24,006 bases of DNA from Campylobacterota bacterium (GCA_009930355.1 RZYK01000010.1:1-24006), one strand, 5' to 3'; positions 14,470 through 21,973 are shown, numbered from the stretch's first letter. Notes: generated by a model not told the origin, from the letters alone. Made by a program: numbers and translations.

Positions 14470-15594
14470 ATGTCTTATGCCACCCCTGAAGCCACGCACC
14501 GTTTTGCCAAGCGTTTTGCGCAGTATAAAGATTTTTACATGGCGCACGATGGGCTTTTGTTCTCCAAACTGGGCTTTGGAACCTTTAAAAAAGAGCCTTA
14601 TAAAGAAGAAAACTATACGTTTGATTATAAAGAAGCATTGCATGAGGCTATCAAAAATGGCATCAATGTCATTGACACCGCCATTAATTACCGCTATCAA
14701 GAGAGTGAAAAAGAGATAGGCGAAGTCTTGCAGGCACTTTTTCAAAGCGGTGAAGTGAAGCGTGATGAGCTCATCCTTTGCTCCAAAGGTGGGTTTATTC
14801 CTTTGGAGTTTCCTTTTCCCCAAAATCCCTATACGTGGATAGATGCGAACATTCTTCAAAAGGGCTTAGCAAGCAAAGAGGAGATAGAGCTTGACCAGCA
14901 CTGTATGAGTGTTGCGTTTCTCAAAGATTCACTCCATCGCTCTTTGGAAAATTTACATGTAAAGGCTTTAGATATCTACTTTTTGCACAACCCTGAAAAC
15001 CAACTGTTACGCTTAGGGCAAGAGGCGTTTTACACTCAAGTAGAGGCTATTTTTGAGGCATTTGAGGCATGGGTGGCTGAGGGGAAAATAGCTTCGTATG
15101 GGGTTGCCGTGTGGAATGCCTTTTTTTATGAAGAGGGGCACAGCGAACATATCAGCATTGAGAGGCTTCATGCCATTGCGCAAAAAGTAGGTGGAGCACA
15201 TCATCACTTTCGTTATATTCAACTCCCCTTTAACATCGCAAAAACCCATGCGTACACGCTTGCCTCTCAAAAAATGAGTGATGGCGTTTTCTACACTCCT
15301 TTACATGTAGCGCAAAAACTAGGGCTTGGTGTGATAGGCAGTGCTTCTTTGTTGCAGATGAATCTTTTTAAAAAGCCTTTTAAACCAGAGATTGGTTATT
15401 TGCTTGATTCGAAGATGATGCTTCAAAGTGATGTGCAACTTGCTTTGCAATTTTCCCGCTCCACAAGAGGTCTGTTAAGTGCACTTTTTAGTTCACATTG
15501 TCCTTTACATGTAAAAGAGAATGTGAACATTGCATCTGTTCATGCAACCAGTGCAGCGAAGTATAATCTTTTGTATAAGGTGGAACGCACATGA
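14470..15594 (+). CDS. aldo/keto reductase, 374 aa
   Basis: NAD(P)H-dependent aldo/keto reductase barrel. The catalytic tetrad is visible: Asp69 and Tyr74 in DTAINYRY, Lys106 in CSKGG, His173 in FLHNPE. GFGTFK stands near residue 35 as in the family. The N-terminal 30 residues (MSYATPEATHRFAKRF) are an extension of the usual start. GAGGTG lies in front of the ATG. The substrate is unknown. It overlaps the next gene by four bases (ATGA) and opens the operon that leads to nifT, so a link with nitrogen fixation or with redox balance is possible. Three palindrome copies lie in the gene, two exact and one with a mismatch. Confidence 0.88.
   Translation: MSYATPEATHRFAKRFAQYKDFYMAHDGLLFSKLGFGTFKKEPYKEENYTFDYKEALHEAIKNGINVIDTAINYRYQESEKEIGEVLQALFQSGEVKRDELILCSKGGFIPLEFPFPQNPYTWIDANILQKGLASKEEIELDQHCMSVAFLKDSLHRSLENLHVKALDIYFLHNPENQLLRLGQEAFYTQVEAIFEAFEAWVAEGKIASYGVAVWNAFFYEEGHSEHISIERLHAIAQKVGGAHHHFRYIQLPFNIAKTHAYTLASQKMSDGVFYTPLHVAQKLGLGVIGSASLLQMNLFKKPFKPEIGYLLDSKMMLQSDVQLALQFSRSTRGLLSALFSSHCPLHVKENVNIASVHATSAAKYNLLYKVERT
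14952..14963. repeat. iterated palindrome copy (full 12-mer)
   Basis: In the aldo/keto reductase gene, read NLHVK. Confidence 0.85.
15300..15311. repeat. iterated palindrome copy, one core mismatch (TTTACATGTAGC)
   Basis: In the aldo/keto reductase gene, read PLHVA. Confidence 0.6.
15504..15515. repeat. iterated palindrome copy (full 12-mer)
   Basis: In the aldo/keto reductase gene, read PLHVK. Confidence 0.85.
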
Positions 15595-17228
15595 GCTACG
15601 ATGTTTTAGTCATAGGTTCTGGTATTGCTGGGTTAATGGCTGCAATTGAGGCAAAGGGTGAGGGCAATCGGGTTGCGCTTATGAGTAAGGGAAATATCTT
15701 CAAATCCAACAGTGCAATAGCGTGTGGAGGCATCAATGCGGTCTTAGATGAAAACGATAAAAGCCTTATTTCTCAACACATCCATGATACCTACACCAGT
15801 GCTAAAGATTTGGGCAATAAAAAAGCCATTCAGTATTTATGCCAACAAGCACCGCATGTGATTAAAAAATTAAAAACGTATGGTGTGGTGTTTGACACGG
15901 ATGAAGAGGGGACTATTTTACAGCGAAGTTTTGGTGGAGGAAGCGATAAACGCACCTGTTTTGTAGGGGATAGCACGGGGGCGGCGATTATTCAAGTGCT
16001 CATTAAACACGCCAAATTGATAGGAATTGATTTTTTGGTGAACCATTTTGTGATGGATATTACCACCATTGAGGAGTACATCAGCGGTGTGGTGGCACTT
16101 AAGAGGGCTGATTCTATGGTGAGTGTCTATCCTGCTAAATCCGTTGTTTTTGCAGGTGGCGGGTATGCGGGGATTTATCGAGGGTATAGCACCAACGCAC
16201 AAGATTGTACAGGCGATATGCTCAGCATTGCCCTTCGAGCGGGTCTTAGCTTACGGGATATGGAGTTTGTACAGTTTCATCCCACAGGCTTTGCCAAAAC
16301 GGGCTATTTGGTCTCTGAGGCTGCCAGAGGTGAGGGTGGGTATCTCATTAACTCCAAAGGGGAGCGTTTTGTCAATGAACTGGGCACCAGAGATGTGCTT
16401 GCACGGGCGATTTTTGAGCAGATGAAAGCAGGACAAAAGGTCTTTATTGACATGCGACACATTCCCAAAGAGACGCTTCTAAGCCGTGTGCCTTCTCTTT
16501 ACAAAAGTGCCTACAATCAAGCGGGTATTGATCTCTCCTGTGAACTTTTAGAGATAAAACCTGTGGCGCATTACAGTATGGGTGGTATAGAATCAACGAT
16601 GTGCGAAACGGCTATCAAAGGCTTGTTTGTTTGTGGAGAGTGTGCGGCTTTAGGGGTGCATGGAGCGAACCGTTTGGGTGGGAATTCATTGTTGGAAGGT
16701 GCTGTGTTTGGTTTACTCGCTGGTAAAAAAGCCAAAGAGTATGTTTACAACAAAGACGTTTTGCCCATTGATTATAATGTGGTTATCAAAAATACGGGGC
16801 TTGTTGAGCGCATTTTTGAAGGGGATTGCAGTAAAAATTTTAATGCCATGCGTATTTCCGTGGGAAAAATCATGTTTGATAAAGTAGGAATTTATCGAAA
16901 GGAGAGCGCTTTGCAAGAAGCGTTTGACTACATGAAATACCTGCGTCTTGAATCCAACACTCTGCACTGCATTGATAAAAGTAAAAATAACAATGTTGAG
17001 CTGATTTCTATTTTAGAGTTACGCAATGCTTTGGAGCTGAGTGAGGCGATTATCCTCAGTGCGATGTATCGAAAAGAGAGTCGAGGGGCGCATTTTAGGG
17101 AAGATTATGCGTTTACATGTAAAAAAGCCAATATGCACGTACACATACGTGAGCTTCAAAAGGGCTTTTTTAAAGTAGGGTATGAAGAGCATGGCGTTAC
17201 CAAATGGCTGAAAAAAATATTAACTTAA
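15591..17228 (+). CDS. FrdA/SdhA-like flavoprotein, 545 aa
   Basis: FAD-dependent oxidoreductase with GSGIAG at residues 9-14 (dinucleotide binding), VQFHPTG, RGEGGYLINSKGERF, HYSMGG and VHGANRLGGNSLLEG near the C-terminal half. These resemble SdhA/FrdA more than L-aspartate oxidase, which usually has a different GGV/NSLLE region, although NadB is the main alternative. The position of the His that carries covalent FAD in SdhA/FrdA is Ser in SNSAIACGG, so the FAD is probably non-covalent and the enzyme may be soluble. No SdhB partner is adjacent. It overlaps the reductase by ATGA and precedes nifT by nine bases, suggesting a nif-linked role. Confidence 0.82.
   Translation: MSYDVLVIGSGIAGLMAAIEAKGEGNRVALMSKGNIFKSNSAIACGGINAVLDENDKSLISQHIHDTYTSAKDLGNKKAIQYLCQQAPHVIKKLKTYGVVFDTDEEGTILQRSFGGGSDKRTCFVGDSTGAAIIQVLIKHAKLIGIDFLVNHFVMDITTIEEYISGVVALKRADSMVSVYPAKSVVFAGGGYAGIYRGYSTNAQDCTGDMLSIALRAGLSLRDMEFVQFHPTGFAKTGYLVSEAARGEGGYLINSKGERFVNELGTRDVLARAIFEQMKAGQKVFIDMRHIPKETLLSRVPSLYKSAYNQAGIDLSCELLEIKPVAHYSMGGIESTMCETAIKGLFVCGECAALGVHGANRLGGNSLLEGAVFGLLAGKKAKEYVYNKDVLPIDYNVVIKNTGLVERIFEGDCSKNFNAMRISVGKIMFDKVGIYRKESALQEAFDYMKYLRLESNTLHCIDKSKNNNVELISILELRNALELSEAIILSAMYRKESRGAHFREDYAFTCKKANMHVHIRELQKGFFKVGYEEHGVTKWLKKILT
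17112..17123. repeat. iterated palindrome copy (full 12-mer)
   Basis: In the FrdA-like gene, read Phe-Thr-Cys-Lys. Confidence 0.85.
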
Positions 17229-17237
17229 GGAGCAGTT

Positions 17238-17447
17238 ATGGCAAAAGTAATGTTACGAGAAGAGGGTGGAGAAATATTTTTTTATATTGCTAAAAAAGAT
17301 ATGGAAGAGACGATTACGCATTTGGAGTTTGAGAGTGATGAGCAATGGGGTGGAGAGGTTCTTTTGAGTAACGGCGAGCGATGGTGGATTCAGCCCGCAC
17401 AGAAGCATTTACCCAAAGAAGAGGTGTGTAAAAAGTTAAATGATTAA
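17238..17447 (+). CDS. nifT: NifT/FixU-like protein, 69 aa
   Basis: Small protein starting MAKVMLREE, followed by YIAKKDMEE and EQWGGEVLLSNGERW, which match the NifT/FixU pattern (MKVMIR, VPKKDLEE, WGGWVELANG). NifT is present in many nif clusters and its function is unresolved; some studies link it to nitrogenase maturation. Length matches the family (about 70 aa). AAGGAG lies nine bases before the ATG, and it follows the FAD gene by nine bases. The C-terminal half is less conserved. Nitrogenase genes are not in this window. Confidence 0.85.
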   Translation: MAKVMLREEGGEIFFYIAKKDMEETITHLEFESDEQWGGEVLLSNGERWWIQPAQKHLPKEEVCKKLND

Positions 17448-17489
17448 AATGTAAACATAAAAGCTGAGTATTAATTGTTCAGTTTTAAG

Positions 17490-17495
17490 TAAAAT
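17490..17495 (+). promoter_or_regulatory. candidate -10 box of nifA
   Basis: TAAAAT within gtaaaataat, 30 bases upstream of ATG 17525 and identical to the ten bases before the lipoprotein operon at 93-102. No -24/-12 sigma-54 elements (GG, GC spaced) are seen, so nifA may be read by the housekeeping sigma factor as well as from the operon. Confidence 0.4.
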
Positions 17496-17524
17496 AATGT
17501 AGTGTTAAGAAAAAAGGAGTGAAC

Positions 17525-18922
17525 ATGGTTTCGTATGAGGGCAAATGTGGGGATTGCCTCACCACAAAAGAACTAATGACACTCTATGAGACAGCAACCG
17601 TTGTCTCAAACTCTTTAGATTTGGTTGCATCGCTTGAAAAAGCATTATTAATTTTAAAAAATAGATTGCATTTAGAAAAGTGTGTGATTCATACCTTGCA
17701 TGATGATACTCTTTTAAATGTTTACGCCTGTATAGATTTTAGCAAACATCAAAAAGAGCTTGCAACATACAAATTAGGCGAAGGCGTTACAGGCTTTGCT
17801 GCACAAAGTAAAGAGCCTGTAATCGTTGAAAATTTGCACAGTGACATGATGTTTCTTAACAAATCAGGCAATCGTGATAAAAATGCACTCTCCTACATTG
17901 CCGTTCCCATGTTGGTTGACCAAGAAGTTATTGGGGTTTTGGGCGCTAGCATGAGTAAAACCACAGCCATTAGCTTTGAGAGTACGGTGCGTGTTTTAAC
18001 TATTTTAAGCTCTATCTTTGCACAATCCATTCGCTCTCACGATATGAATTTAAAAGAAAAAGAGCGTTTAAAAGAGCTAAAACTCTACTATAAAATGGAG
18101 TGGGACTCTAAGGTGCACAATTTTGGTGACATCATTGGAGAGAGCCCTAAAATGAAGCAGGTATACAATGTGGTAGAGCGCATTGCAGGAAGCAATGTTA
18201 CCGTTTTGGTACGAGGTGAGACGGGTACAGGAAAAGAGTTGGTGGCGGCGGCGATTCATAAACGCTCCAAACGTAAAGAAGAACCCTTTGTGAAACTCAA
18301 TTGTGCTGCCATTACCGATAGTCTCATTGAGAGTGAGCTTTTTGGGCATGAAAAAGGTGCGTTTACCGATGCCAAAGAGGCACGCAAAGGGCGCTTTGAA
18401 CTAGCTGATGGTGGAACGCTTTTTTTAGATGAGATTGGCGACATCTCTACCTCTGCACAAGTCAAGCTTTTACGTGTCTTACAAGAGCGTGAGTTTGAGC
18501 GAGTGGGTGGAAGCAAGACCATTAAAGTCAATGTACGTTTGGTGGCTGCCACCAATCGAAATCTGGAGGAAATGGTTAAAAACGGTACGTTTAGAGAGGA
18601 TTTGTATTACCGTTTAAATGTCATTCCCATTGACTTGCCGCCGCTTCGTGAACGAGGCGATGACATAGCGCTATTGGTCAATTTCTTTTTGCAAAAGTCC
18701 ATGAATAACCATAAAAAAAAGGTCTGCATTACCGATGAAGCCATGGAAATTTTATGCCAATACACATGGCCTGGAAACGTGCGTGAGCTTGAAAATACGG
18801 TTGAGCGCATTGTACTGATGGGCAGTGAAGAGGGCATTAGTGCGGATGAAATGTTACTGCTTTTACCAGCGTTTAATCAAAAATTGATGTGTCAAAGAAG
18901 GATATACAGTGAAGAGAGCTGA
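17525..18922 (+). CDS. nifA: NifA-like sigma-54 activator lacking a C-terminal HTH, 465 aa
   Basis: AAGGAG at 17514-17519 serves ATG 17525; the GTG at 17519 overlaps it. Residues about 20-170 form a GAF domain. Residues about 200-430 are the AAA+ sigma-54 activator core: Walker A GETGTGKE (231-238), GAFTDA (278-283) where GAFTGA is usual, Walker B LFLDEI (299-304), arginine finger region FREDLYYRL, and WPGNVRELENTVERI (415-429). Only about 35 residues follow and there is no Fis-type HTH, so it probably activates without specific DNA binding or with a partner, as H. pylori FlgR does. The 3' end overlaps the SIR2-like gene by 14 nt. Called nifA by context with nifT; a FlgR- or NtrC-like role cannot be excluded. 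Confidence 0.82.
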   Translation: MVSYEGKCGDCLTTKELMTLYETATVVSNSLDLVASLEKALLILKNRLHLEKCVIHTLHDDTLLNVYACIDFSKHQKELATYKLGEGVTGFAAQSKEPVIVENLHSDMMFLNKSGNRDKNALSYIAVPMLVDQEVIGVLGASMSKTTAISFESTVRVLTILSSIFAQSIRSHDMNLKEKERLKELKLYYKMEWDSKVHNFGDIIGESPKMKQVYNVVERIAGSNVTVLVRGETGTGKELVAAAIHKRSKRKEEPFVKLNCAAITDSLIESELFGHEKGAFTDAKEARKGRFELADGGTLFLDEIGDISTSAQVKLLRVLQEREFERVGGSKTIKVNVRLVAATNRNLEEMVKNGTFREDLYYRLNVIPIDLPPLRERGDDIALLVNFFLQKSMNNHKKKVCITDEAMEILCQYTWPGNVRELENTVERIVLMGSEEGISADEMLLLLPAFNQKLMCQRRIYSEES

Positions 18923-19739
18923 ATTAGAGCAATACATACGTGAGGGCGTGCTGGTTCCTTTTATTGGGATGGGTGTCTTTAAAGAGACTCAAAATGAAGA
19001 GGGCATGCAAATCCCATACGATAGCGATTCTATGATTTTGGCACTCAATGGCGGACGTGCGATGTCTCCAAGGCTGATGTATGAGTATTCCCGTGCGGCG
19101 ATGAGTCTGGAGCAACGCAAAGGAAGAGCGTACATCGAAGGGATGACAAACCATATTTTTACCTCAAAACCTTATGCCGTACCAGCGGTGTATGTGTGGC
19201 TTAAAAGCCTTATGCCTCGCTATGTTGTAGATGTCAATTTAGATGATTCTTTGTTGAAACTCTATGCCGATACCGACCATTTTTTAGTGACAGGGGTGAG
19301 TCGGATTATGGGTGGGTATGAGCGGTTTATGGTTTACATGTACCATGCCAAAGAGAGGCGCTATGAGCGTATTGAAAAAGAGCTTTTAAACTCGATGCTT
19401 CCTATTGTATTTAAACCTTTAGGGTGCGTGGTGCCTGAGAAAAATTTTATTATCTCGGATGCGGATTTTGTCGATTGGCTTACCGAAGCGATGGGCGGGT
19501 TTGCTATACCTACTTTTTTAAAGACATACCGTGAAAACAAAGCCTATCTTTTTTTAGGGCTTGATTTTGATAGAGATACGTTTCGCATGGTCGCTAATGA
19601 AATTACAATGGGGCTTAGTGGTGGATACAGTGTGGGAGATAAAAGCGAACTCACCAAAAAAGAGGAGAAATTTTTACTCTCACACCATATCACGCAGTTA
19701 GAAACACATTTGGAGCATTTCTTTAGCAGTGCACACTAA
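18909..19739 (+). CDS. SIR2-like domain protein, 276 aa
   Basis: GTG start with AAGGA upstream. The sequence order fits a SIR2-like Rossmann domain: EQYIREGVLVPFIGMGVF (the GAG/GMG nucleotide loop, residues 7-24), VVDVNLDDSL with Asn110 where SIR2 has TTN-x-D, VFKPLGCV (168-174) where active members have K-x-HG, IISDADFVDWL (181-191), and YLFLGLDFDRDTF. The catalytic His is replaced by Leu171, so deacetylase or NADase activity is doubtful. It overlaps nifA by 14 nt and is therefore coupled to it. Assignment is by fold pattern from memory; it could be a regulatory or structural partner of NifA. Confidence 0.7.
   Translation: MKRAELEQYIREGVLVPFIGMGVFKETQNEEGMQIPYDSDSMILALNGGRAMSPRLMYEYSRAAMSLEQRKGRAYIEGMTNHIFTSKPYAVPAVYVWLKSLMPRYVVDVNLDDSLLKLYADTDHFLVTGVSRIMGGYERFMVYMYHAKERRYERIEKELLNSMLPIVFKPLGCVVPEKNFIISDADFVDWLTEAMGGFAIPTFLKTYRENKAYLFLGLDFDRDTFRMVANEITMGLSGGYSVGDKSELTKKEEKFLLSHHITQLETHLEHFFSSAH
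19333..19344. repeat. iterated palindrome copy, one core mismatch (TTTACATGTACC)
   Basis: In the SIR2-like gene, read Tyr-Met-Tyr; the change removes the TAA stop that this frame would contain. Confidence 0.6.
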
Positions 19740-19750
19740 GAAAAAATGGC

Positions 19751-20143
19751 TTATTCGCTAAGCGCAACTTCGACGGGCTCACTCTCCCAAACACCGTGTT
19801 TGGTACAGTAGCTTTGTGCAACAAGGTTGAGTTTTTTTCCTGTTGGGATAATGGTAAATGTAACTTCAGCTTGTCCTTTTTTATCTTGACCGCCCAGTGT
19901 TCCTGAGACAAAATCAGCTCTAGCGAGCAAGGTTTCACCATTGTAAAGTTGTACATTGGCGATGTAGTGGTCAAAATCATCAGGGTGAGCATAAGCATTG
20001 CCGACTTTAACGGTTACTTTAAACGGCTCATTTTGTTTTCCCTCGTTCTCACAGGCGATGAATGGAGAGTGTCTATCGATATAATCTTTCTTTGATTCTC
20101 TCTCAACAGTGTCGATATCGACATAACGGTTAATCTTTGGCAT
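19751..20143 (-). CDS. superoxide reductase (neelaredoxin type), 130 aa
   Basis: Mononuclear iron superoxide reductase, which reduces superoxide to peroxide in anaerobes. Ligands are visible: His25 (HSPFI), His53 and His59 (HPDDFDH), Cys113 and His116 (SYCTKHG), giving the Fe-His4-Cys site. The N-terminal desulforedoxin domain is absent, so it is the 1Fe type. The usual Glu-Lys-His before the first ligand reads Asp23-Arg24-His25, a conservative change at the residue thought to guide superoxide. AAGGAG precedes the ATG. It is a single gene convergent with the SIR2-like gene, and its place beside nifA fits protection of an oxygen-sensitive system. Confidence 0.88.
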   Translation of the reverse strand: MPKINRYVDIDTVERESKKDYIDRHSPFIACENEGKQNEPFKVTVKVGNAYAHPDDFDHYIANVQLYNGETLLARADFVSGTLGGQDKKGQAEVTFTIIPTGKKLNLVAQSYCTKHGVWESEPVEVALSE

Positions 20144-20235
20144 GGTAACTCCTTTTTGAATTTTGAAAATGATACAAAAAAGTCACGCAAAAGGAGATAA
20201 AAAATAAGATGAAATCACTCTGATTTATAAAATTT

Positions 20236-20262
20236 TAAGAAGCAGCGTATTTCTGCTTCTTA
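20236..20262 (-). terminator. terminator of the SdhB/SdhE-like pair
   Basis: TAAGAAGCAG (20236-20245), loop CGTATTT, and the exact complement (20253-20262). Read on the minus strand it ends in AAATTTTAT, a partial T-run. It lies seven bases past the stop of the gene at 20270. Confidence 0.7.
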
Positions 20263-20269
20263 CATGGAA

Positions 20270-21115
20270 CTAAATGAGGGTGATGGGGACTTTGTGTTGG
20301 GCTAAGCCAATACTTTTTTTATCGTGCATACCAAAAGCCAATAAAAGGAGTTGTGGTAGACTCAAAATAGGAAGATTAATCTCACGTCCTGCAATTTTTT
20401 CAAGCTCTTGTTGGTAAAAATCAAACATAACAAAACTTCTCGCATCGCTTATAAGTACAAAATCTGCTGCGTTGTCAAACATATCAAGCATGGCCCGTGA
20501 AGCGAGTTGTTTGGCAAGAAGCGATGCAGTCCTTAAAACCTCGTAGCCATCACTTTCATACATGCTTGCATGGGAAACCGATTTGAGTTTAAGTGTAGTA
20601 AGTAATTGGCTTAGAAGTGTTTCTTTGCGGTATTTTTGTGCACGACATGCATTGCTTCCTAAGAAAAGGGCGGTTTGAAAATGAGAAAAAGGGTGTTTTA
20701 TGTGCTGTTTAAGCGCATCAATGCTTACTTCTTCGATCAATACCTGCTCTAAACAGACTACGTTACTCTCAAGATTTAATGTGATATGTTTGATTGCCAA
20801 TTGTTTCGCAACGTGTGCATAAAGGGCTTCATCGTTTAAAAGAAGCTCTTTTGTATACGCATGGGAAATAAAAGAGCTTTGCTCAACACATAAAATATCT
20901 CGCTTCTCATTGCTAGCACGTGTTAAATTATAAGCATAATGCTCTAAAAATTTGAGTTTATCAAGCCCTATAAATTCACTACCAACATCGGCTTTTGCCT
21001 CTGTAAAAGGGATAGCATCTATGTTTAAATACTCTATAAGTTGACGTGCTGCTAAAAGCATAGGAGCTGTTTTTTCACGCTCAATGAGGGATTCAAAAAG
21101 AAAATAGGATTTCAT
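20270..21115 (-). CDS. HdrB/SdhE-like protein without CCG cysteines, 281 aa
   Basis: The layout follows the two-repeat CCG domain of HdrB and SdhE/MfrE: a segment with NEKRDILCVEQSSFISHAYT where the family has a Cys-x-x-Cys element, FLGSNACRAQKY where it has a Gly-Cys-His element, and a C-terminal ADFVLISDARSFVMFDFYQQ followed by LPILSLPQLLLLAFG, which matches the family ending. Only three Cys remain (in LCVEQ, VVCLEQ and NACRAQ), so the Fe-S sites are lost. ATG 21115 is chosen because AAGGA lies six bases upstream; ATG 21121 abuts it. It follows the SdhB-like gene directly, in the B-then-E order of Mfr operons. The function is unknown. Confidence 0.7.
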   Translation of the reverse strand: MKSYFLFESLIEREKTAPMLLAARQLIEYLNIDAIPFTEAKADVGSEFIGLDKLKFLEHYAYNLTRASNEKRDILCVEQSSFISHAYTKELLLNDEALYAHVAKQLAIKHITLNLESNVVCLEQVLIEEVSIDALKQHIKHPFSHFQTALFLGSNACRAQKYRKETLLSQLLTTLKLKSVSHASMYESDGYEVLRTASLLAKQLASRAMLDMFDNAADFVLISDARSFVMFDFYQQELEKIAGREINLPILSLPQLLLLAFGMHDKKSIGLAQHKVPITLI

Positions 21116-21124
21116 GGACATTCC

Positions 21125-21796
21125 TTACAAAAGAGTCGTAGCGTGTGAAAGTTTTTCAACAAAAGCAGAAGGCCGAAGCGCTAAAATCTCATTTTTCAGT
21201 GCAATGATTTTTTGTTCCACTTCTGCACCACAGGGGTAAATTTTATTGCACAGCTTTACATGTAAAAACACACCTGTGTGTTCATTTGCCACAACTTCGA
21301 GTATGGCATGTTTTTGTTTAGGGTGTTTTTGAATCATATCGTAGGCAAAAGCAAAGAGGGCATCGCCTTGAAAATCTTCCACAAAATCAAGGACACTAGA
21401 AGCGTAGTGGTAGATGATATAGCTTTGAAAAAGCGGTTTATCTTTTGCATCCACGAAGGCATCAAGCAGGTCAAATTTTTGGTAAAAATCATCGGTATTA
21501 ATGATTAAATCTTTTACAACACGCTTGGTGCTGAGTGGCTCTAGGCTTAATGTTTTGCCAAAACGCTCTACAATGCCATCTAAAACCGCATCACTAAAAA
21601 GCGCTTTGCCATTAATTTTTAAAGCAGAAAATTCATCTTTTAGGTAGTCAAAACTACCATCTTGTTCTTGAATTAACGCTAAGAGTTCACGCACGTTTTG
21701 GTTTTTATCTATCGTGATAAAATGTTTTTTATAGTAGGGTAAAAAATCCGTTTTAGCGTCAAAGCGAAAGACGCTAAGTTCGAGCTTGCACTCCAT
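21125..21796 (-). CDS. SdhB/FrdB-like protein lacking Fe-S ligands, 223 aa
   Basis: Residues 1-105 follow the SdhB plant-type ferredoxin fold: an N-terminal SVFRFD strand, LKINGKALFSD where SdhB has INGK-x-LAC, LSLEPLSTKRVVKDLIIN and DDFYQKF. Residues 135-200 follow the C-terminal helical domain: EDFQGDALFAFAYDMI (FLGPAALLQAYRFI in SdhB) and VFLHVKLCNKIYPCG, where SdhB has FRC, NC and VCPKG. All four [2Fe-2S] Cys are gone and only Cys183 and Cys189 remain in the second domain, so neither cluster set can form as usual. AAGGAG precedes ATG 21796. It is related to proteins annotated DUF5644 in Campylobacterota, from memory. Frame and length are intact, so it is not a recent pseudogene. Confidence 0.72.
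   Translation of the reverse strand: MECKLELSVFRFDAKTDFLPYYKKHFITIDKNQNVRELLALIQEQDGSFDYLKDEFSALKINGKALFSDAVLDGIVERFGKTLSLEPLSTKRVVKDLIINTDDFYQKFDLLDAFVDAKDKPLFQSYIIYHYASSVLDFVEDFQGDALFAFAYDMIQKHPKQKHAILEVVANEHTGVFLHVKLCNKIYPCGAEVEQKIIALKNEILALRPSAFVEKLSHATTLL
21255..21266. repeat. iterated palindrome copy (full 12-mer)
   Basis: In the SdhB-like gene, read FLHVK at the position of a lost Fe-S cysteine. Confidence 0.85.
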
Positions 21797-21834
21797 TTTT
21801 AGGACTCCTTTTAGATGTGTTTATCTATCTTAGC

Positions 21835-21848
21835 GCAAGATTACTTGC
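21835..21848. promoter_or_regulatory. small inverted repeat upstream of the SdhB-like gene
   Basis: GCAAG-ATTA-CTTGC lies about 40 bases upstream of ATG 21796, next to a minus-strand -10-like TAAGAT. It could be an operator; no regulator is suggested by the sequence. The rest of the 177-base gap between the divergent genes shows nothing else clear. Confidence 0.3.
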
Positions 21849-21973
21849 AAGAATCTGTTAGAAGAAAGCTAATTTTAGAATGCTTTTGCTCTACACCAAA
21901 GCCTAATGGCTTCTTAATGCATAATAGCATACAATAAACGCTTATTCTAGGTCTATGTTAGCAAAGAGGGCAG

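Noticed and set aside
14368..14859. Open frame of 163 aa on the minus strand opposite the aldo/keto reductase
   Set aside because: The plus-strand gene has the full catalytic tetrad and a good ribosome site; the minus frame has no recognisable features and runs through the hipBA promoter.
18840..18960. Frameshift in nifA that cut off an HTH
   Set aside because: The other frame here is a well-formed SIR2-like gene with its own ribosome site, and no HTH-like residues follow in any frame.
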